64,000 nt of DNA, from contig NZ_JAZHRT010000001.1 of assembly GCF_036924535.1 (NCBI RefSeq), positions 6,262,001 to 6,326,000 of the forward strand, given 5' to 3'. Positions 28,301 to 36,878 of the stretch are shown here, piece by piece. Numbering within the stretch: the first letter of the stretch is position 1; the number at the start of each line of letters is the position of its first letter. Both the position numbers and the translations under genes were made by a program. A model generated the notes under the pieces. That model did not search any database. It was not told the origin of the DNA and saw only the letters and a list, made by a program, of their open reading frames with translations. This DNA comes from Bradyrhizobium sp. AZCC 2262. Lineage in GTDB: Bacteria; Pseudomonadota; Alphaproteobacteria; Rhizobiales; Xanthobacteraceae.

Positions 28301-28620
28301 GTCTTCTGGCGGATGGCAAGCGCTCTTCCAAGCACCGTTGCAGCCTCGGTCGTTTCGCCCTGCGCTTGCAGCGTCTGACCAAGCACGACAAGGGTCGTCG
28401 CCGTCAAAGGCGACTGCCGTCCTGAAACTTTTTCGGCTTCACTTGTCAGTTTGCGCGCCAGCGCTACGGCTTCCCCGTATCGCCCTTCCTGAGCAAGCGC
28501 CGTAATGCGTTGCATCAGCGTCAGCATTTCCTGCGGGCCCGCCCGGCAAGGCAACACAGCCATGCCTGCGAGAAACACGGTGACAATAGTTAAGCCAGCA
28601 AATCTTCGACTTACTCGCAT
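25378..28620 (-). CDS. Secreted TPR-CHAT domain protein
   Basis: 1080 residues. An N-terminal signal peptide (GLTIVTVFLAGMAVLPCRAG) is followed by about ten kinesin-light-chain-type TPR units of 42 residues (residues about 35-480, pattern A-RRALAIREKALGxxHPDVAxSLNNL), a helical linker, and a C-terminal CHAT (caspase-like) domain. The catalytic dyad is recognisable: His936 in LHFATHGAL and Cys987 in VVLSACNTAGGGDA, then FFYAGARALLVSHWPV. CHAT proteases are caspase relatives used in bacterial signalling, defence and cell-death systems, but the signal peptide places this one outside the cytoplasm, and no partner protease target or gasdermin gene is adjacent. Role unknown. Confidence 0.9.
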   Translation of the reverse strand: MRVSRRFAGLTIVTVFLAGMAVLPCRAGPQEMLTLMQRITALAQEGRYGEAVALARKLTSEAEKVSGRQSPLTATTLVVLGQTLQAQGETTEAATVLGRALAIRQKTLGVNHPDVAAVLAPLGQIAFSQNRLKDAERDALRAIAIDESTLGRDHLTTALARMQLGNVRHNQLREAEALDIYGQALEVFKRASGQADIMVPVALNNIAEVYKAQGRLQLAEERFLEALALQEKRHGPDSLHVTATLNNLGELRRLQGRLQEAEQLARRALAIREKALGAAHPDVAASLNNLAIVFSREGRASEAEGLLVRALAIQEKAFGPDHPNVAIALNNLADAKAYAGRKKEAEPLFRRSLAIREKSLGPNHLDVAIALDNLVTLISDDERYAEAEVLARRSLAIREGALGKLHPLVANSLNNLAVIMDSSGRPQEAEPLLKRALDIRLSVLSEVHPDVVTSLINLGAHYLDSKDWQQAHDAFARASAASIGRSSNELSEAQTTAEPKIRDTTNPFPGAIVAAYQLAETSDNAKAITLRSQAFEAAQWIGDGQAARAIAGMSARVAAGSGDLSARVRQRQDLSDQALAIDRLLIAAISQPNAARNPQTEQEIRAQASGIANQIRELDRSIAAQFPGYATLITKAPIAIEDIQKQLGPNEALLLFTTTSRFTFVWAVTRLDVRWHATPIGAKELAETIGILRCGVDQEAWMDATRACAEKLGLGRSPAAGDPLPFDLNKAFGLYQALLEPVAKDIAGKELILVPSGPLATLPFQLLLTEKPAPGGSRQDLAKAPWLVKQFAATVLPSVSSLKALRQVAQKSRAQKPFIGFGNPLLNGDGQSWVLDRVKQARLFQNCAESSELRTSQLAQRGRRSAVALSGGTADIEQLKRLTPLPETAVELCMVASSFTPKGDVYLGNEASEARIKSLSEGGRLEQYRVLHFATHGALAGQVHGSIEPGLILTPPAAATQADDGYLSSSEVSALKLDADWVVLSACNTAGGGDASNSEAFSGLARAFFYAGARALLVSHWPVGSDAAVAITTGATRAMASHSDIDRAEALRRSIATWIAKGGETAHPSVWAPFVLVGNP

Positions 28621-28845
28621 GCCTCAACCGCCCGAATCCGCACTGCAAGAAGTTTGACATCGCTGCTCTCTGAGGCCGTAGCATGGCGAAAGCCAAACTC
28701 TGCCGCATCACAGGCTTTCGCAAGACGCCGTGCGGATCCAGAATGATTGATACCCTTGTTGTCGGATCGTCATCGGATTGACGTAAACTATCATCCCTCG
28801 TTTGGGCCGAGTTCGCAGGCTTGCCGAACCTGGAGAGGGCGCTTG

Positions 28846-28980
28846 CACAGGTTTCGCACCAGAATGGGCGTTGACGAGATACGGCGATCGCGTGCGAAAG
28901 CCACGAAAAGTGCAGGAAAATCAACAGACGCGACCTGGATTACGCCGCTCATAGCGGTCTGGTTGCAGGTTCGAGTCCAG
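28846..28980 (+). repeat. Composite dispersed repeat with tRNA-like fragment, copy C
   Basis: GTTTCGCACCAGAA at 28851-28864 is followed, at the same 94-base offset as in copy A, by CCGCTCATAGCGGTCTGGTT and a T-arm-like GCAGG-TTCGAGT-CCAGC. The interior also shares ACGAAAAG and AAAATCAAC at matching positions. The T stem is mispaired and no CCA end follows, so this copy is more decayed. The same orientation as copy A, about 24 kb away, is what flanking att repeats of an island would look like, though a dispersed element explains it equally well. Confidence 0.55.
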
Positions 28981-28991
28981 CCGAGCTTTCC

Positions 28992-29276
28992 TCAACAGCC
29001 GCGGCAGATTGATCCTTCAAGCATCTTCTGGAGCCGCGCGTCTTCCTTGTCGATGGTCGGGTCCGTACCAAGCAACGGCCCGTTCATGACGTGGCCACCG
29101 ATGCCGGATGGCAGTGCCGTACCCAGAGAATTCGTCCCCGGTGCAGCACCGCTCGTGCCGAGCGCTCCGCCGCCTGCTATCGACATCGACATGTGGGATC
29201 CCATCCCGCCACGGGCAAACGCGGCTTCCGAGAGCACAAGGCAGGCGGCGAACAAGAGAAGCGAAACTGGTTTCAT
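28992..29276 (-). CDS. Small secreted protein, hypothetical
   Basis: 94 residues: signal peptide MKPVSLLLFAACLVLSEAAF with cleavage likely after AFA, then a glycine/methionine-rich stretch (RGGMGSHMSMSIAGGGALG) and a charged C-terminus ending SICRGC. GGAGTG lies upstream of the ATG. I do not recognise a family. It stands alone between the CHAT gene and the aldolase operon, next to repeat copy C. Confidence 0.6.
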   Translation of the reverse strand: MKPVSLLLFAACLVLSEAAFARGGMGSHMSMSIAGGGALGTSGAAPGTNSLGTALPSGIGGHVMNGPLLGTDPTIDKEDARLQKMLEGSICRGC

Positions 29277-29561
29277 GGTTCACACTCCATGCGTTGCGAC
29301 GACCTGAACTTAAAGGTAGGTGCCGCGCGCCGCCCGGCCGCACACGATTGCGCGAGCAGATCATTACAATCCCGACAGGATTCTGCGCTGAAGGCCTCAT
29401 CTCGGCCGATCCGCTTCTGCGCCAATCGGGCGTTGCAGCAACGGGTGCCGTCGGACCCGGTGGGTGCGTCAAGACCCGATGGGGCAAGACAGCGGATAGC
29501 GGTAACCGAACGCCTGGATTGTGCGAACGGAGAAGGCCACACGACATTTACCAGTACGCGA

Positions 29562-30599
29562 CTAGTAAGCGCGTGCGAAATCACCTTCCTGCTTGATCTC
29601 GCCAAAGGCCGGAAAGCGCGCCTGCCATCGCGTGCCCTTGGCCTTTGTCAGGGCATTGAGGCTTTCAAGCACCGCAACGCCGTCCTTGCGCAGGCTTGCC
29701 GCCACCGCCGCACGATCCGGAAAATGCTTGCGAACGGCGTCAAGCCAGATCGTGCGTCCCGCAAGGAAGCCGCCGGCGCCCGCCGCATAGGCGAACTCCA
29801 GCACCCGCTCGAATTTCTCGGGCGCTGCACCACCCGACAGCAGCACCCAGGGAATGTTCCGCTCGCGGCAGATCACGCCGATGGCATCGAACTCCTTCTG
29901 CGCGGCTTGCGCCGCCGCGCTCCCGTCCCGCGGCGGCAGGCTGTTGGCGGCGAGCGGGCTCTCCAGCTTCAGCAGGTCGACGCCGTATTCCGGCTTGACG
30001 AACTCGTGCACGCTGTCGATCACCAGTCCTGGCAGCTTGCCGGGCGATTCCACATAGTCAGCGGTGTGATTGGCGCTGCCGAGGAACGGATAGACCAGCA
30101 GCTCCAGCACATAGGGAATGTCGTGGCGCGCACACTCCTGCCCGATCTCGCGGACGAACCGCTTCTGATGTTCGTTGACGCTAGCGTCAGCATCGGGACG
30201 GTACCAGGCCAGCACCTTGACCGCGTCACCGCCGATCGCGCGGATCTTCTCCACGCTCCAGTTGGCGATGGCGCGTGATTTGCGGCCGCCGGCGGCCTCC
30301 TCAACGCGGTGCTCCTCCAGCGTCATGATGAGACCGCAGCGCGCGGGCAGCAGGTCGATCGCGGCCGGGACGGCAAAGTTCGGATCGAACAGCATCGAGC
30401 TGCAATGCGGCGCGAGGCTTTCCACCAGCAGGCGCTTGGCGGCGGTGACATCGGAATACTCGACCTGATCGCGCGTGATGCCCTTTGCCTGGGCGATGGC
30501 GTCGAACAGCGGCGGCCGCTGATCCAGCGCAACCATGCGAAAGTGGCCATCCGCATCCGCCAGGCGCGCGATGCCCCGGTTCTTTCCGATCGTTCTCAT
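29562..30599 (-). CDS. Class I aldolase, LacD/YihT type (tagatose-bisphosphate or sulfofructose-phosphate aldolase-like)
   Basis: 345-residue TIM-barrel aldolase. Family features are FRMVALDQRPPLFDAI, the lysine-bearing strand GVDLLKLESPL (Schiff-base Lys by alignment with LacD), IPWVLLSGGA and GAGGFLAGRTIW. It should cleave a ketose (bis)phosphate or 6-substituted ketose 1-phosphate into DHAP and an aldehyde. Its start overlaps the PfkB kinase stop as ATGA, so kinase and aldolase are consecutive steps. It ends the minus-strand sugar importer operon. The true substrate (tagatose, fructose or sulfofructose derivative) cannot be fixed from motifs. Confidence 0.82.
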   Translation of the reverse strand: MRTIGKNRGIARLADADGHFRMVALDQRPPLFDAIAQAKGITRDQVEYSDVTAAKRLLVESLAPHCSSMLFDPNFAVPAAIDLLPARCGLIMTLEEHRVEEAAGGRKSRAIANWSVEKIRAIGGDAVKVLAWYRPDADASVNEHQKRFVREIGQECARHDIPYVLELLVYPFLGSANHTADYVESPGKLPGLVIDSVHEFVKPEYGVDLLKLESPLAANSLPPRDGSAAAQAAQKEFDAIGVICRERNIPWVLLSGGAAPEKFERVLEFAYAAGAGGFLAGRTIWLDAVRKHFPDRAAVAASLRKDGVAVLESLNALTKAKGTRWQARFPAFGEIKQEGDFARAY

Positions 30600-31555
30600 T
30601 GGTGCGTCCTCATGAAGGCAAGACAGTCATTGATGGAAGGAATTCCGGCGCGGCCGCCCGACCGGGTGCATTTCAGCGCAGCGGCCGCAGCCGCGAATGC
30701 CATGGCATCCTGCACATCGAGGCGCGCGCCGATCGCGAAGACATAGGCGCCGTGGAAGACGTCGCCGGCACCCGTCGTGTCGACGACGGCAACAGGGTAT
30801 GCGGCGCGCCGCCGCAGATGGCCGTCCTCGTACCAGCTCACCCCTTCGCTGCCGCGCGTGACGGCCATGACACGGCAATTGAAGCGCGCGAGCTTGTTCA
30901 GGGATGCATCGTCCGCCGACCCGGCAAAGGAAGCGAGCGCAGGCTCGGAGAAAACGGCGTGATCGGTGAGCGGCAGCAGGCGCTCGAACACCTCGGCGCC
31001 GGCGACATCGCCATCGAGCACGGTCGGAATACGAAGCGCGCGCGCCTTGCCGAACAGCGCGATCGCGCCTTCGACCCAGCGCGGATCGGCAAGCACCGCG
31101 GACGCCTGCACTACTTCATCCAGCGGCAGCCAATCGGCAGCCTCGGGAAAGGTCCCGCGAAAATTCACGATCTGCCGCTCGCCGGCGCTGTCGACGATGA
31201 TCCCCGAGACCGAGGAGCGTCCGTCCGGAAACAATCTGAAATTTGCGACGTCGATTCTTTCGGCAGCCAGCGCCGACCGCATTTCGCGCCCCGCGGCATC
31301 GTCTCCCGCACGGCCCCAGAATGCGACGGAGCCGCCGAGCCGCGCCCCCGTCACGGCGGCGTTTGCCGCCATTCCGCCGCCGAGCGTCGCATAGTCGGGG
31401 CTCCTGATCTTCTCGCTTTGGCCAGAAAAAAACCGGTCGACGCGCCACACCTGATCAAGCGCCGAGAGCCCGAGGCAGATGATACGGACCCGCCCGGCCC
31501 TCGACGCGATATCCGCGATCACCCCGCGATCTTCGGTCGCCTCGCGCGCGGTCAC
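30596..31555 (-). CDS. PfkB-family sugar kinase, sulfofructose-kinase/ketohexokinase-like
   Basis: 319-residue PfkB (ribokinase) fold: GGGMAANAAVTGARLGG near the N-terminus, and the anion hole with catalytic Asp in VVDTTGAGDVFHGAYV. By memory of E. coli YihV (sulfofructose kinase) the segments VLADPRWVEGA, TVLDGDVAGAE, DHAVFSEPALASF and CTRSGGRAGIP match closely, and the Lys, Asn and Arg I recall as sulfonate contacts have counterparts (SEK, IVNF, DPRW). Ketohexokinase-like enzymes share several of these segments, so a plain ketose is the main alternative. It is tightly coupled to the aldolase gene and the ABC ATPase gene by four-base overlaps. Confidence 0.83.
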   Translation of the reverse strand: MTAREATEDRGVIADIASRAGRVRIICLGLSALDQVWRVDRFFSGQSEKIRSPDYATLGGGMAANAAVTGARLGGSVAFWGRAGDDAAGREMRSALAAERIDVANFRLFPDGRSSVSGIIVDSAGERQIVNFRGTFPEAADWLPLDEVVQASAVLADPRWVEGAIALFGKARALRIPTVLDGDVAGAEVFERLLPLTDHAVFSEPALASFAGSADDASLNKLARFNCRVMAVTRGSEGVSWYEDGHLRRRAAYPVAVVDTTGAGDVFHGAYVFAIGARLDVQDAMAFAAAAAALKCTRSGGRAGIPSINDCLAFMRTHQ

Positions 31556-32625
31556 TGCAGCACCCGGCCGTCGTTGCTGTCGAACAGATGGGTTTTCCCC
31601 GGCTGCGGGCGAAGGCTGAGGAGGTCACCGACCCTCGGCCGCAGCGACGGATCGACGCGCGCAATCGCCGAGGCGCCTGCCAGGTCGAAATGGATCAGCG
31701 TATCCGAGCCGAGCGGCTCGACCAGCTTGATCGTCACGGCGATGCCGTCGGCCGGATCCGCCGCCACGACAAAATGCTCGGGACGGATTCCGAGCACGCC
31801 CTTGGCGGCCTGGCGCAGCGGGCTGCAACTCGCAGCACCCAGCGGCACTACCGCGCCGCTCTGGGAAAACACCACGCCGTCCCCACGCCACTCTACGGGG
31901 AAGAAATTCATCGTCGGCGAGCCGATGAAGCCCGCCACGAACTGGTTGGCCGGCCGCTCATAGACCGCCTCCGGCGTGTCGTATTGCTGCACCGTGCCGC
32001 TCTGCAACACCACGATGCGGTCGGCCATGGTCATGGCCTCGATCTGATCATGGGTGACGAAGACCATCGTGGTCTTCAGCTCCTGCGACAACGCCTTGAT
32101 TTCGGCCCGCACCTGCCCGCGCAGCTTTGCATCGAGATTGGAGAGCGGCTCATCGAACAAAAACGCCTTGGGATTTCGCACGATGGCGCGTCCCATCGCC
32201 ACGCGCTGGCGCTGGCCGCCGGACAATTCCTTCGGCTTGCGGTCGAGATAGGGCTCGATGTGCAGCAGCGCCGCGGCGCGCTTCACCCGCGCATCGATCT
32301 CGGCCTTCGGCGTCCCCCGCAGCTCGAGCGCAAAGGACATGTTGTCGTAGACCCGCATATGCGGATAGAGCGCGTAGTCCTGGAACACCATGGCGATATC
32401 GCGCTGCGCCGCCGGGATGCCGTTGACGCGTTTGTCGCCGATATAGACGTCGCCCGCCGTGATCGGCTCGAGCCCCGCGATGATCCGCAGGAGCGTGGAC
32501 TTGCCGCAGCCGGACGGGCCGACAAAGACGACAAACTCGTGATCGGCAATCTCGAGATTGAGATCGGGGATCACGGCCAAGGTGCCGTAGCGCTTGACGA
32601 GATTGCGGATCGAGATCGAGGCCAT
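31552..32625 (-). CDS. Sugar ABC importer ATPase (UgpC/MalK type)
   Basis: 357-residue ATPase: Walker A GPSGCGKSTL, Q-loop FQDYALYPH, signature KELSGGQRQRVAMGRAI, Walker B AFLFDEPLSNLD, switch VTHDQIEAMTMAD, and a C-terminal TOBE domain (VLGIRPEHFVV). The start MASISIRNLVKRYG is chosen by homology and lies five bases after the dehydrogenase stop. It energises the two permeases upstream in the same operon; unlike the 10-kb importer there is a single ATPase gene. Confidence 0.9.
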   Translation of the reverse strand: MASISIRNLVKRYGTLAVIPDLNLEIADHEFVVFVGPSGCGKSTLLRIIAGLEPITAGDVYIGDKRVNGIPAAQRDIAMVFQDYALYPHMRVYDNMSFALELRGTPKAEIDARVKRAAALLHIEPYLDRKPKELSGGQRQRVAMGRAIVRNPKAFLFDEPLSNLDAKLRGQVRAEIKALSQELKTTMVFVTHDQIEAMTMADRIVVLQSGTVQQYDTPEAVYERPANQFVAGFIGSPTMNFFPVEWRGDGVVFSQSGAVVPLGAASCSPLRQAAKGVLGIRPEHFVVAADPADGIAVTIKLVEPLGSDTLIHFDLAGASAIARVDPSLRPRVGDLLSLRPQPGKTHLFDSNDGRVLQ

Positions 32626-32630
32626 AATGG

Positions 32631-33635
32631 TCAGTCCAGCGCCAGCACGGGCTTGATCAGCTCGCCTTTGGCAAAACGTGCAAAATTTTCCGGCAAGCTC
32701 GAAAGGCCGAATTCGCCGTCGACCAGGACGCGATATTCGTCCTTGTAGCGGCGCAACAGCGCAACGTTCGGCTCGAAATCGGCGATCGGAAAATAGAAAG
32801 TGCGGATCATGTAAAAATCCTTGCGGCGAAACACCTTGCCTTCCTCGATGGTCCAGGGCGCGGCGTTCTCGCCGACCAGCACCAGCGCGCCGCGGGGCAG
32901 CACCAGTTCGATGCCGAGATTGCGCGCCGCATGCGCGCCCGAGCATTCCATGATCAGCGCAAAGCGTTTCGAGGTGTCGCCGACCGGGTGCGCGCTTGCG
33001 CCGAAGGATTGCGCGATGGCAAGCCGCGCAGCGTTGGGATCGGCGACATGGATGTCGTCATAGCCGAGGCTGCGCAGCGCCAGCACGACGCCAAGCCCGA
33101 CCGGCCCCGCCCCCATCACCAGAACAGGAGCAGCCTCCTGCGGCGGCACCACGCGGCTGACGAACCGCACCGCGTGACCGGAGGTGCCGATCACATCGAG
33201 GAGCAGCGGCGCGAGGCTGTCCTCGATGTCGTCAGGCACCGGCAGCAGGCAGTTCTCCGGTACCGGCACATATTCGGCATAGCCGCCCGGCCGGTTCCAG
33301 CCGATCAGGCTCGATACTTCGAGGCACATCTGGGTGTCGCCGCGCTTGCAGGCGGCGCAACGGTCGCAATGAAGTGGGATATAGACGGCGCAGCGGCGGC
33401 CATGCAGGCGATGGCCCGGCTGCTCGACCACGCCGAATATCTCGTGACCCGCCGTGAACTCCGCGCCCTTGTGCCAGAGCTTGAAGTCGGAGCCGCACAG
33501 CGCCGTGCGCGAGACGCGCACCAGCACCTCGCCAGCAGCGACTTCCGGCGTCGCTACGCGCTCGATGGTGATGCGTTCGTGGCCGTGGAAGACCGCAGCG
33601 CGCATGATCGAATTCGCTGATGGAGAGACGTTCAT
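32631..33635 (-). CDS. Zinc-dependent alcohol (polyol-type) dehydrogenase
   Basis: 334-residue MDR enzyme. Catalytic zinc ligands are Cys in RTALCGSDF and His in TAGHEIFG; the structural zinc cysteines are in CDRCAACKRGDTQMC; the cofactor loop is VMGAGPVGLGVVLAL. The segments resemble sorbitol and threonine dehydrogenases. It lies between the permease and ATPase genes, so it acts on the imported compound or its first product, probably oxidising a secondary alcohol to a ketose before phosphorylation. AGGTG precedes the ATG. Confidence 0.87.
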   Translation of the reverse strand: MNVSPSANSIMRAAVFHGHERITIERVATPEVAAGEVLVRVSRTALCGSDFKLWHKGAEFTAGHEIFGVVEQPGHRLHGRRCAVYIPLHCDRCAACKRGDTQMCLEVSSLIGWNRPGGYAEYVPVPENCLLPVPDDIEDSLAPLLLDVIGTSGHAVRFVSRVVPPQEAAPVLVMGAGPVGLGVVLALRSLGYDDIHVADPNAARLAIAQSFGASAHPVGDTSKRFALIMECSGAHAARNLGIELVLPRGALVLVGENAAPWTIEEGKVFRRKDFYMIRTFYFPIADFEPNVALLRRYKDEYRVLVDGEFGLSSLPENFARFAKGELIKPVLALD

Positions 33636-33643
33636 CGGAGCAC

Positions 33644-34471
33644 CTAACCCTTTACCGCACCGAGCGTCAGCCCGGAGACCAGCCAGCGCTGAACCAGCGC
33701 GGCGAGAATGAGCGGCGGCAGCGCGATCAGCGTCGCCGCCGCCATCAGCGCGCCCCATTGCGTCGAGCCTTCGCCGATGAAATTGAAGGCGGCCGCGATC
33801 AGTGTCTTGCTGTCACCGTTCGACAGCACCAGCGCGAACAGGAAATAGTTCCAGGAAAAGACGAAGGCCAGGATCGCCGCCACCGCGATGCCCGAACCAA
33901 CCAGCGGGAGCGCGATCCGCCAGAGGATCCGCGTGACGCTGCAGCCGTCGACTTGCGCGGCTTCGAAGACGCTGCGCGGGATGCCATCGAAGGACGGCAT
34001 CAGCACCCAGATCACGATCGGCAGCGTGATGACGGCGTGGCTGAGAATGAGCGCCGTGTAGGAGCCGATCATGCCGACCTGGCGGAACATGACGTACCAC
34101 GGCAGCAGGAACAGCGTGCCGGGCGCCATGCGCGCCGCCAGCGTCAGGATGGCCGGCCATGAAATCCGGGTCCATGACACGGCGAAGGCCGCGGGAATTC
34201 CGAACAGCAATCCGAGGCTGGTCGAGCCGATGGTGACGATCAGGCTGTTGACCGCATAGCTCACGAACGGTGTCGTCTTCATGAGCTGGACGTAGTTCTC
34301 CAGCGTCGGCGAGAACATCAATGTCGGCGGATACGCCGTCACCTCGAACGAGGGTTTTAGCGACGACACCACCATCCATACCGTCGGCGTCATGATGATG
34401 ATGCCGGCGAGCACAAGTTGCAGCAGGTTGAGGTGGCGAATCCAGCGGTCGGTGGTCGGTGCGTCGGTCAT
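33644..34471 (-). CDS. Sugar ABC permease, MalG type
   Basis: 275-residue inner-membrane permease with six helices. The first is LVLAGIIIMTPTVWMVVSSL and the EAA loop is RSVFEAAQVDGCSVTRILWR. It starts nine bases after the MalF-type stop. Pairs with the upstream permease in the LacI-linked importer. Confidence 0.9.
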   Translation of the reverse strand: MTDAPTTDRWIRHLNLLQLVLAGIIIMTPTVWMVVSSLKPSFEVTAYPPTLMFSPTLENYVQLMKTTPFVSYAVNSLIVTIGSTSLGLLFGIPAAFAVSWTRISWPAILTLAARMAPGTLFLLPWYVMFRQVGMIGSYTALILSHAVITLPIVIWVLMPSFDGIPRSVFEAAQVDGCSVTRILWRIALPLVGSGIAVAAILAFVFSWNYFLFALVLSNGDSKTLIAAAFNFIGEGSTQWGALMAAATLIALPPLILAALVQRWLVSGLTLGAVKG

Positions 34472-34479
34472 GTCAGCAC

Positions 34480-35367
34480 CTACCAGGCGACCGCGCCGCG
34501 CAAGCGGTTGAATGCGAGCACCGCGCCGAACACGATCGCGGTCAGCGTCAGCATCAACGCACTGGCATAGCCGATGTTGAAGAATTCGAATCCGACCCGG
34601 AAACCGTAGATATTGAGCGTGTTCGATGCGTTGCCGGGACCGCCCTGGGTAGTGATGTAGATGATGTCGAAGAAGCGCAGCAGGTCGACACTACGCAGGA
34701 TGGCTGCGGTGACGATGGTCGGCAGCAGGAGCGGCAGCGTGATGCGCTGAAAGGTCTTGAACGCCGAAGCGCCGTCGATCTGGGCTGCTTCATAGACGCT
34801 CGGCGGCAATGACTGCAGCCCGCCGAGCACGATCAGCGCGACATAGGGCGTCCATTGCCAACTGTCGATCAGCGCGACGGTCGGAATGACCCACCTCGGC
34901 GAGGCCAGCCACTCCGATGGCGGCAGGCCGAGCGATTGCAGGATGTAGTTTGCCGCCCCGAGCGACGGATCGAGGATCACGAGCCACATCATGCCGGCGA
35001 CCACCGGCGGCATCATGAAGGGCGAGATGAACATCGACCGCACGATTCCGGGCAGGCGCTTGGCGTGAAACAGAACCAGCGCCAGCCAGACGCCGAACAC
35101 GAGCTGCAGAACCAGCGAGAGCACGTAGAGCGCGATGGTGACCCACAGCCCGTGCCAGAACTCGTAATCGGAAATGAGTTTCGAATAGTTCGCCAGGCCG
35201 GCAAAGGACTGCTTGCCGGTCGACGAAAAACTCTGGAAGCCGAGCCAGATCGTGTAGACGACCGGGAACGCGATCATGGCGACAGTGAAGATCACTGCCG
35301 GCGCCGAGAGCGCCGACAGTTCCAGCCGTTGCCGGTCCTCTGTCAATGTCGCAGCCGCATCCGACAT
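34480..35367 (-). CDS. Sugar ABC permease, MalF type
   Basis: 295-residue inner-membrane permease. Helix 1 is PAVIFTVAMIAFPVVYTIWL; the EAA loop is SVYEAAQIDGASAFKTFQRI; TTQGGPGNASNTL follows as in CUT1 MalF proteins. It lies 50 bases downstream of the binding-protein gene. Confidence 0.9.
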   Translation of the reverse strand: MSDAAATLTEDRQRLELSALSAPAVIFTVAMIAFPVVYTIWLGFQSFSSTGKQSFAGLANYSKLISDYEFWHGLWVTIALYVLSLVLQLVFGVWLALVLFHAKRLPGIVRSMFISPFMMPPVVAGMMWLVILDPSLGAANYILQSLGLPPSEWLASPRWVIPTVALIDSWQWTPYVALIVLGGLQSLPPSVYEAAQIDGASAFKTFQRITLPLLLPTIVTAAILRSVDLLRFFDIIYITTQGGPGNASNTLNIYGFRVGFEFFNIGYASALMLTLTAIVFGAVLAFNRLRGAVAW

Positions 35368-35417
35368 GCGTACACTTCCCTTTCAGATCATCCCACCCGT
35401 CGACGTCACGCCAGCCG

Positions 35418-36719
35418 CTACTTTTGCGCGATCAGCGCATCGAGCGCCTTGTCCGCATCGGCACAGGCCTGATCGACGCTCTTCTGCTTCAGGATCAGAT
35501 CCTGCACGGCCTGGCCGATGAATTCGCGCGACTCGGGATTGGCGACGATCGGGTAGCCGACCTCGGAGGATCCCTTGGTTGCGAGCACGTCGAGCGCGGC
35601 CTGCCATTCCTTGCGCACCGGCTCGGCGTCGATCCATTTGCGGTATTCGGGATCGTTGGCGACCGCCGGCCGCGGCGGCGCGATCCCCTGCAGCGCCATG
35701 CGCTTCTGGATCTCCGGACTGGTTGCCCATTGCACGAAGTACCAGGCGGGACTCGGCTGCTTGCTGTAGGCGGACACCGCCATGCCCCAGCCGATCGCGG
35801 TCGGCACCTGCCCGGCCTCGCCTGCCGGGAACGGCGCCAGACCGGTGTCCTTGAGCCGCTCGCCGCCGTCCATCACGGTGCGCAGTTCATTGGAGGATTC
35901 GAACGACATCGCGACGCGGCCGCTGCGATAGAGCGCCGATATCTGCTGGAAGCTGTAGTTGACGACGCCGGGCGGGCCATAGTCCCGCAGCAGCCGGCTG
36001 TAGGTATCCAGCGTCTCCTTGCCCTTCGCCGAGCAAAGATTGGATTTTCCATTTGCCATGTAGCTGCCGCCGATATTGTGCAGCATGTTGCTGAAGGTGT
36101 AGGCGATCGCGGGCTTCAGCCCGCGCGAGACAAACGGCGTGATGGTAGAGTCGCAGGCCTTGATCTTTTGCGCCGCGGCTTCGACGTCCTTGATGGTCGC
36201 CGGCTTCTCGACGCCGCATTTCTTGAGGACGTCGGTGCGGTAATAGAGGATCGGCCCCTCGATGTTCATGGGCATGCTGGTCACCTTGCCGTTGTATGTC
36301 CCGGCTTTCAGCAGCGCCTGGCTCAGGCCGGCAAGATCGTAGTCCGTCGCCACCTCGTTCTTCGACATCGCCGCCAGATCGGCATACCAGCCTGCGGCGG
36401 CGAACTGCTCGCCTTCCCGCGACGGCAACGTCATGAACACATCAACCTCGTCGCTGCGCGCATTCATGACGGTGACCAGCCGCTGGCGCATCTGCTGCTC
36501 CTGGTAGCCGTCGACCTTGAGCGTTATTCCCGTGAGTTTCTCGAAATCGGCCTTGTAGGTCAGCAGCGCCAGCGCCACGGGGTTGTTGTTGGCGAGGAAC
36601 GTGACGGTCTTGCCCTGGAACTTCTTCCATTCGAAATCGGCCGCACGCGCCTGTGCGCTGACGGCGGCCGCCGCGAGAACCGGCAACGCGACGCGCGCCG
36701 CAAACATCCTGGGGTTCAT
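35418..36719 (-). CDS. Sugar ABC substrate-binding protein
   Basis: 433-residue periplasmic binding protein (extracellular solute-binding family 1) with signal peptide ARVALPVLAAAAVSAQARAA. Mature features are FEWKKFQGKTVTFLANNNPV and DEVDVFMTLPSREGEQFAAA. First gene of the operon that ends with the aldolase. GGAGG lies just upstream of the ATG. A LacI-type operator-like site lies about 50 bases upstream, divergent from the LacI gene. Confidence 0.9.
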   Translation of the reverse strand: MNPRMFAARVALPVLAAAAVSAQARAADFEWKKFQGKTVTFLANNNPVALALLTYKADFEKLTGITLKVDGYQEQQMRQRLVTVMNARSDEVDVFMTLPSREGEQFAAAGWYADLAAMSKNEVATDYDLAGLSQALLKAGTYNGKVTSMPMNIEGPILYYRTDVLKKCGVEKPATIKDVEAAAQKIKACDSTITPFVSRGLKPAIAYTFSNMLHNIGGSYMANGKSNLCSAKGKETLDTYSRLLRDYGPPGVVNYSFQQISALYRSGRVAMSFESSNELRTVMDGGERLKDTGLAPFPAGEAGQVPTAIGWGMAVSAYSKQPSPAWYFVQWATSPEIQKRMALQGIAPPRPAVANDPEYRKWIDAEPVRKEWQAALDVLATKGSSEVGYPIVANPESREFIGQAVQDLILKQKSVDQACADADKALDALIAQK

Positions 36720-36769
36720 TGAACTCCTCCCTGACCGGCTTGTTGTCTGCCTGTTCGGCAGCGCCTTTC

Positions 36770-36783
36770 TGAAACCGTTTACA
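36770..36783. promoter_or_regulatory. Operator-like site before the sugar importer operon
   Basis: TGAAACCGTTTACA is an imperfect palindrome centred on CG, the form of LacI/GalR-family operators. It lies 51-64 bases upstream of the binding-protein start, where a repressor would block transcription. Confidence 0.55.
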
Positions 36784-36878
36784 TCCTAAGCGCCGTCCTC
36801 CGCCTGTCAAGAGATGGACAATTCATCGAACATCGAGCAGAATTGCGAAGCGATCTTCGATGAAGCGCTCAACCATTT

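Noticed and set aside
25378..28620. Part of a CRISPR- or gasdermin-linked CHAT defence system
   Set aside because: No Cas, gasdermin, bacterial NLR or phage-defence gene is adjacent, and the protein has an export signal.
31588..32748. 386-codon open frame on the plus strand
   Set aside because: Antisense to the ABC ATPase with all canonical motifs.
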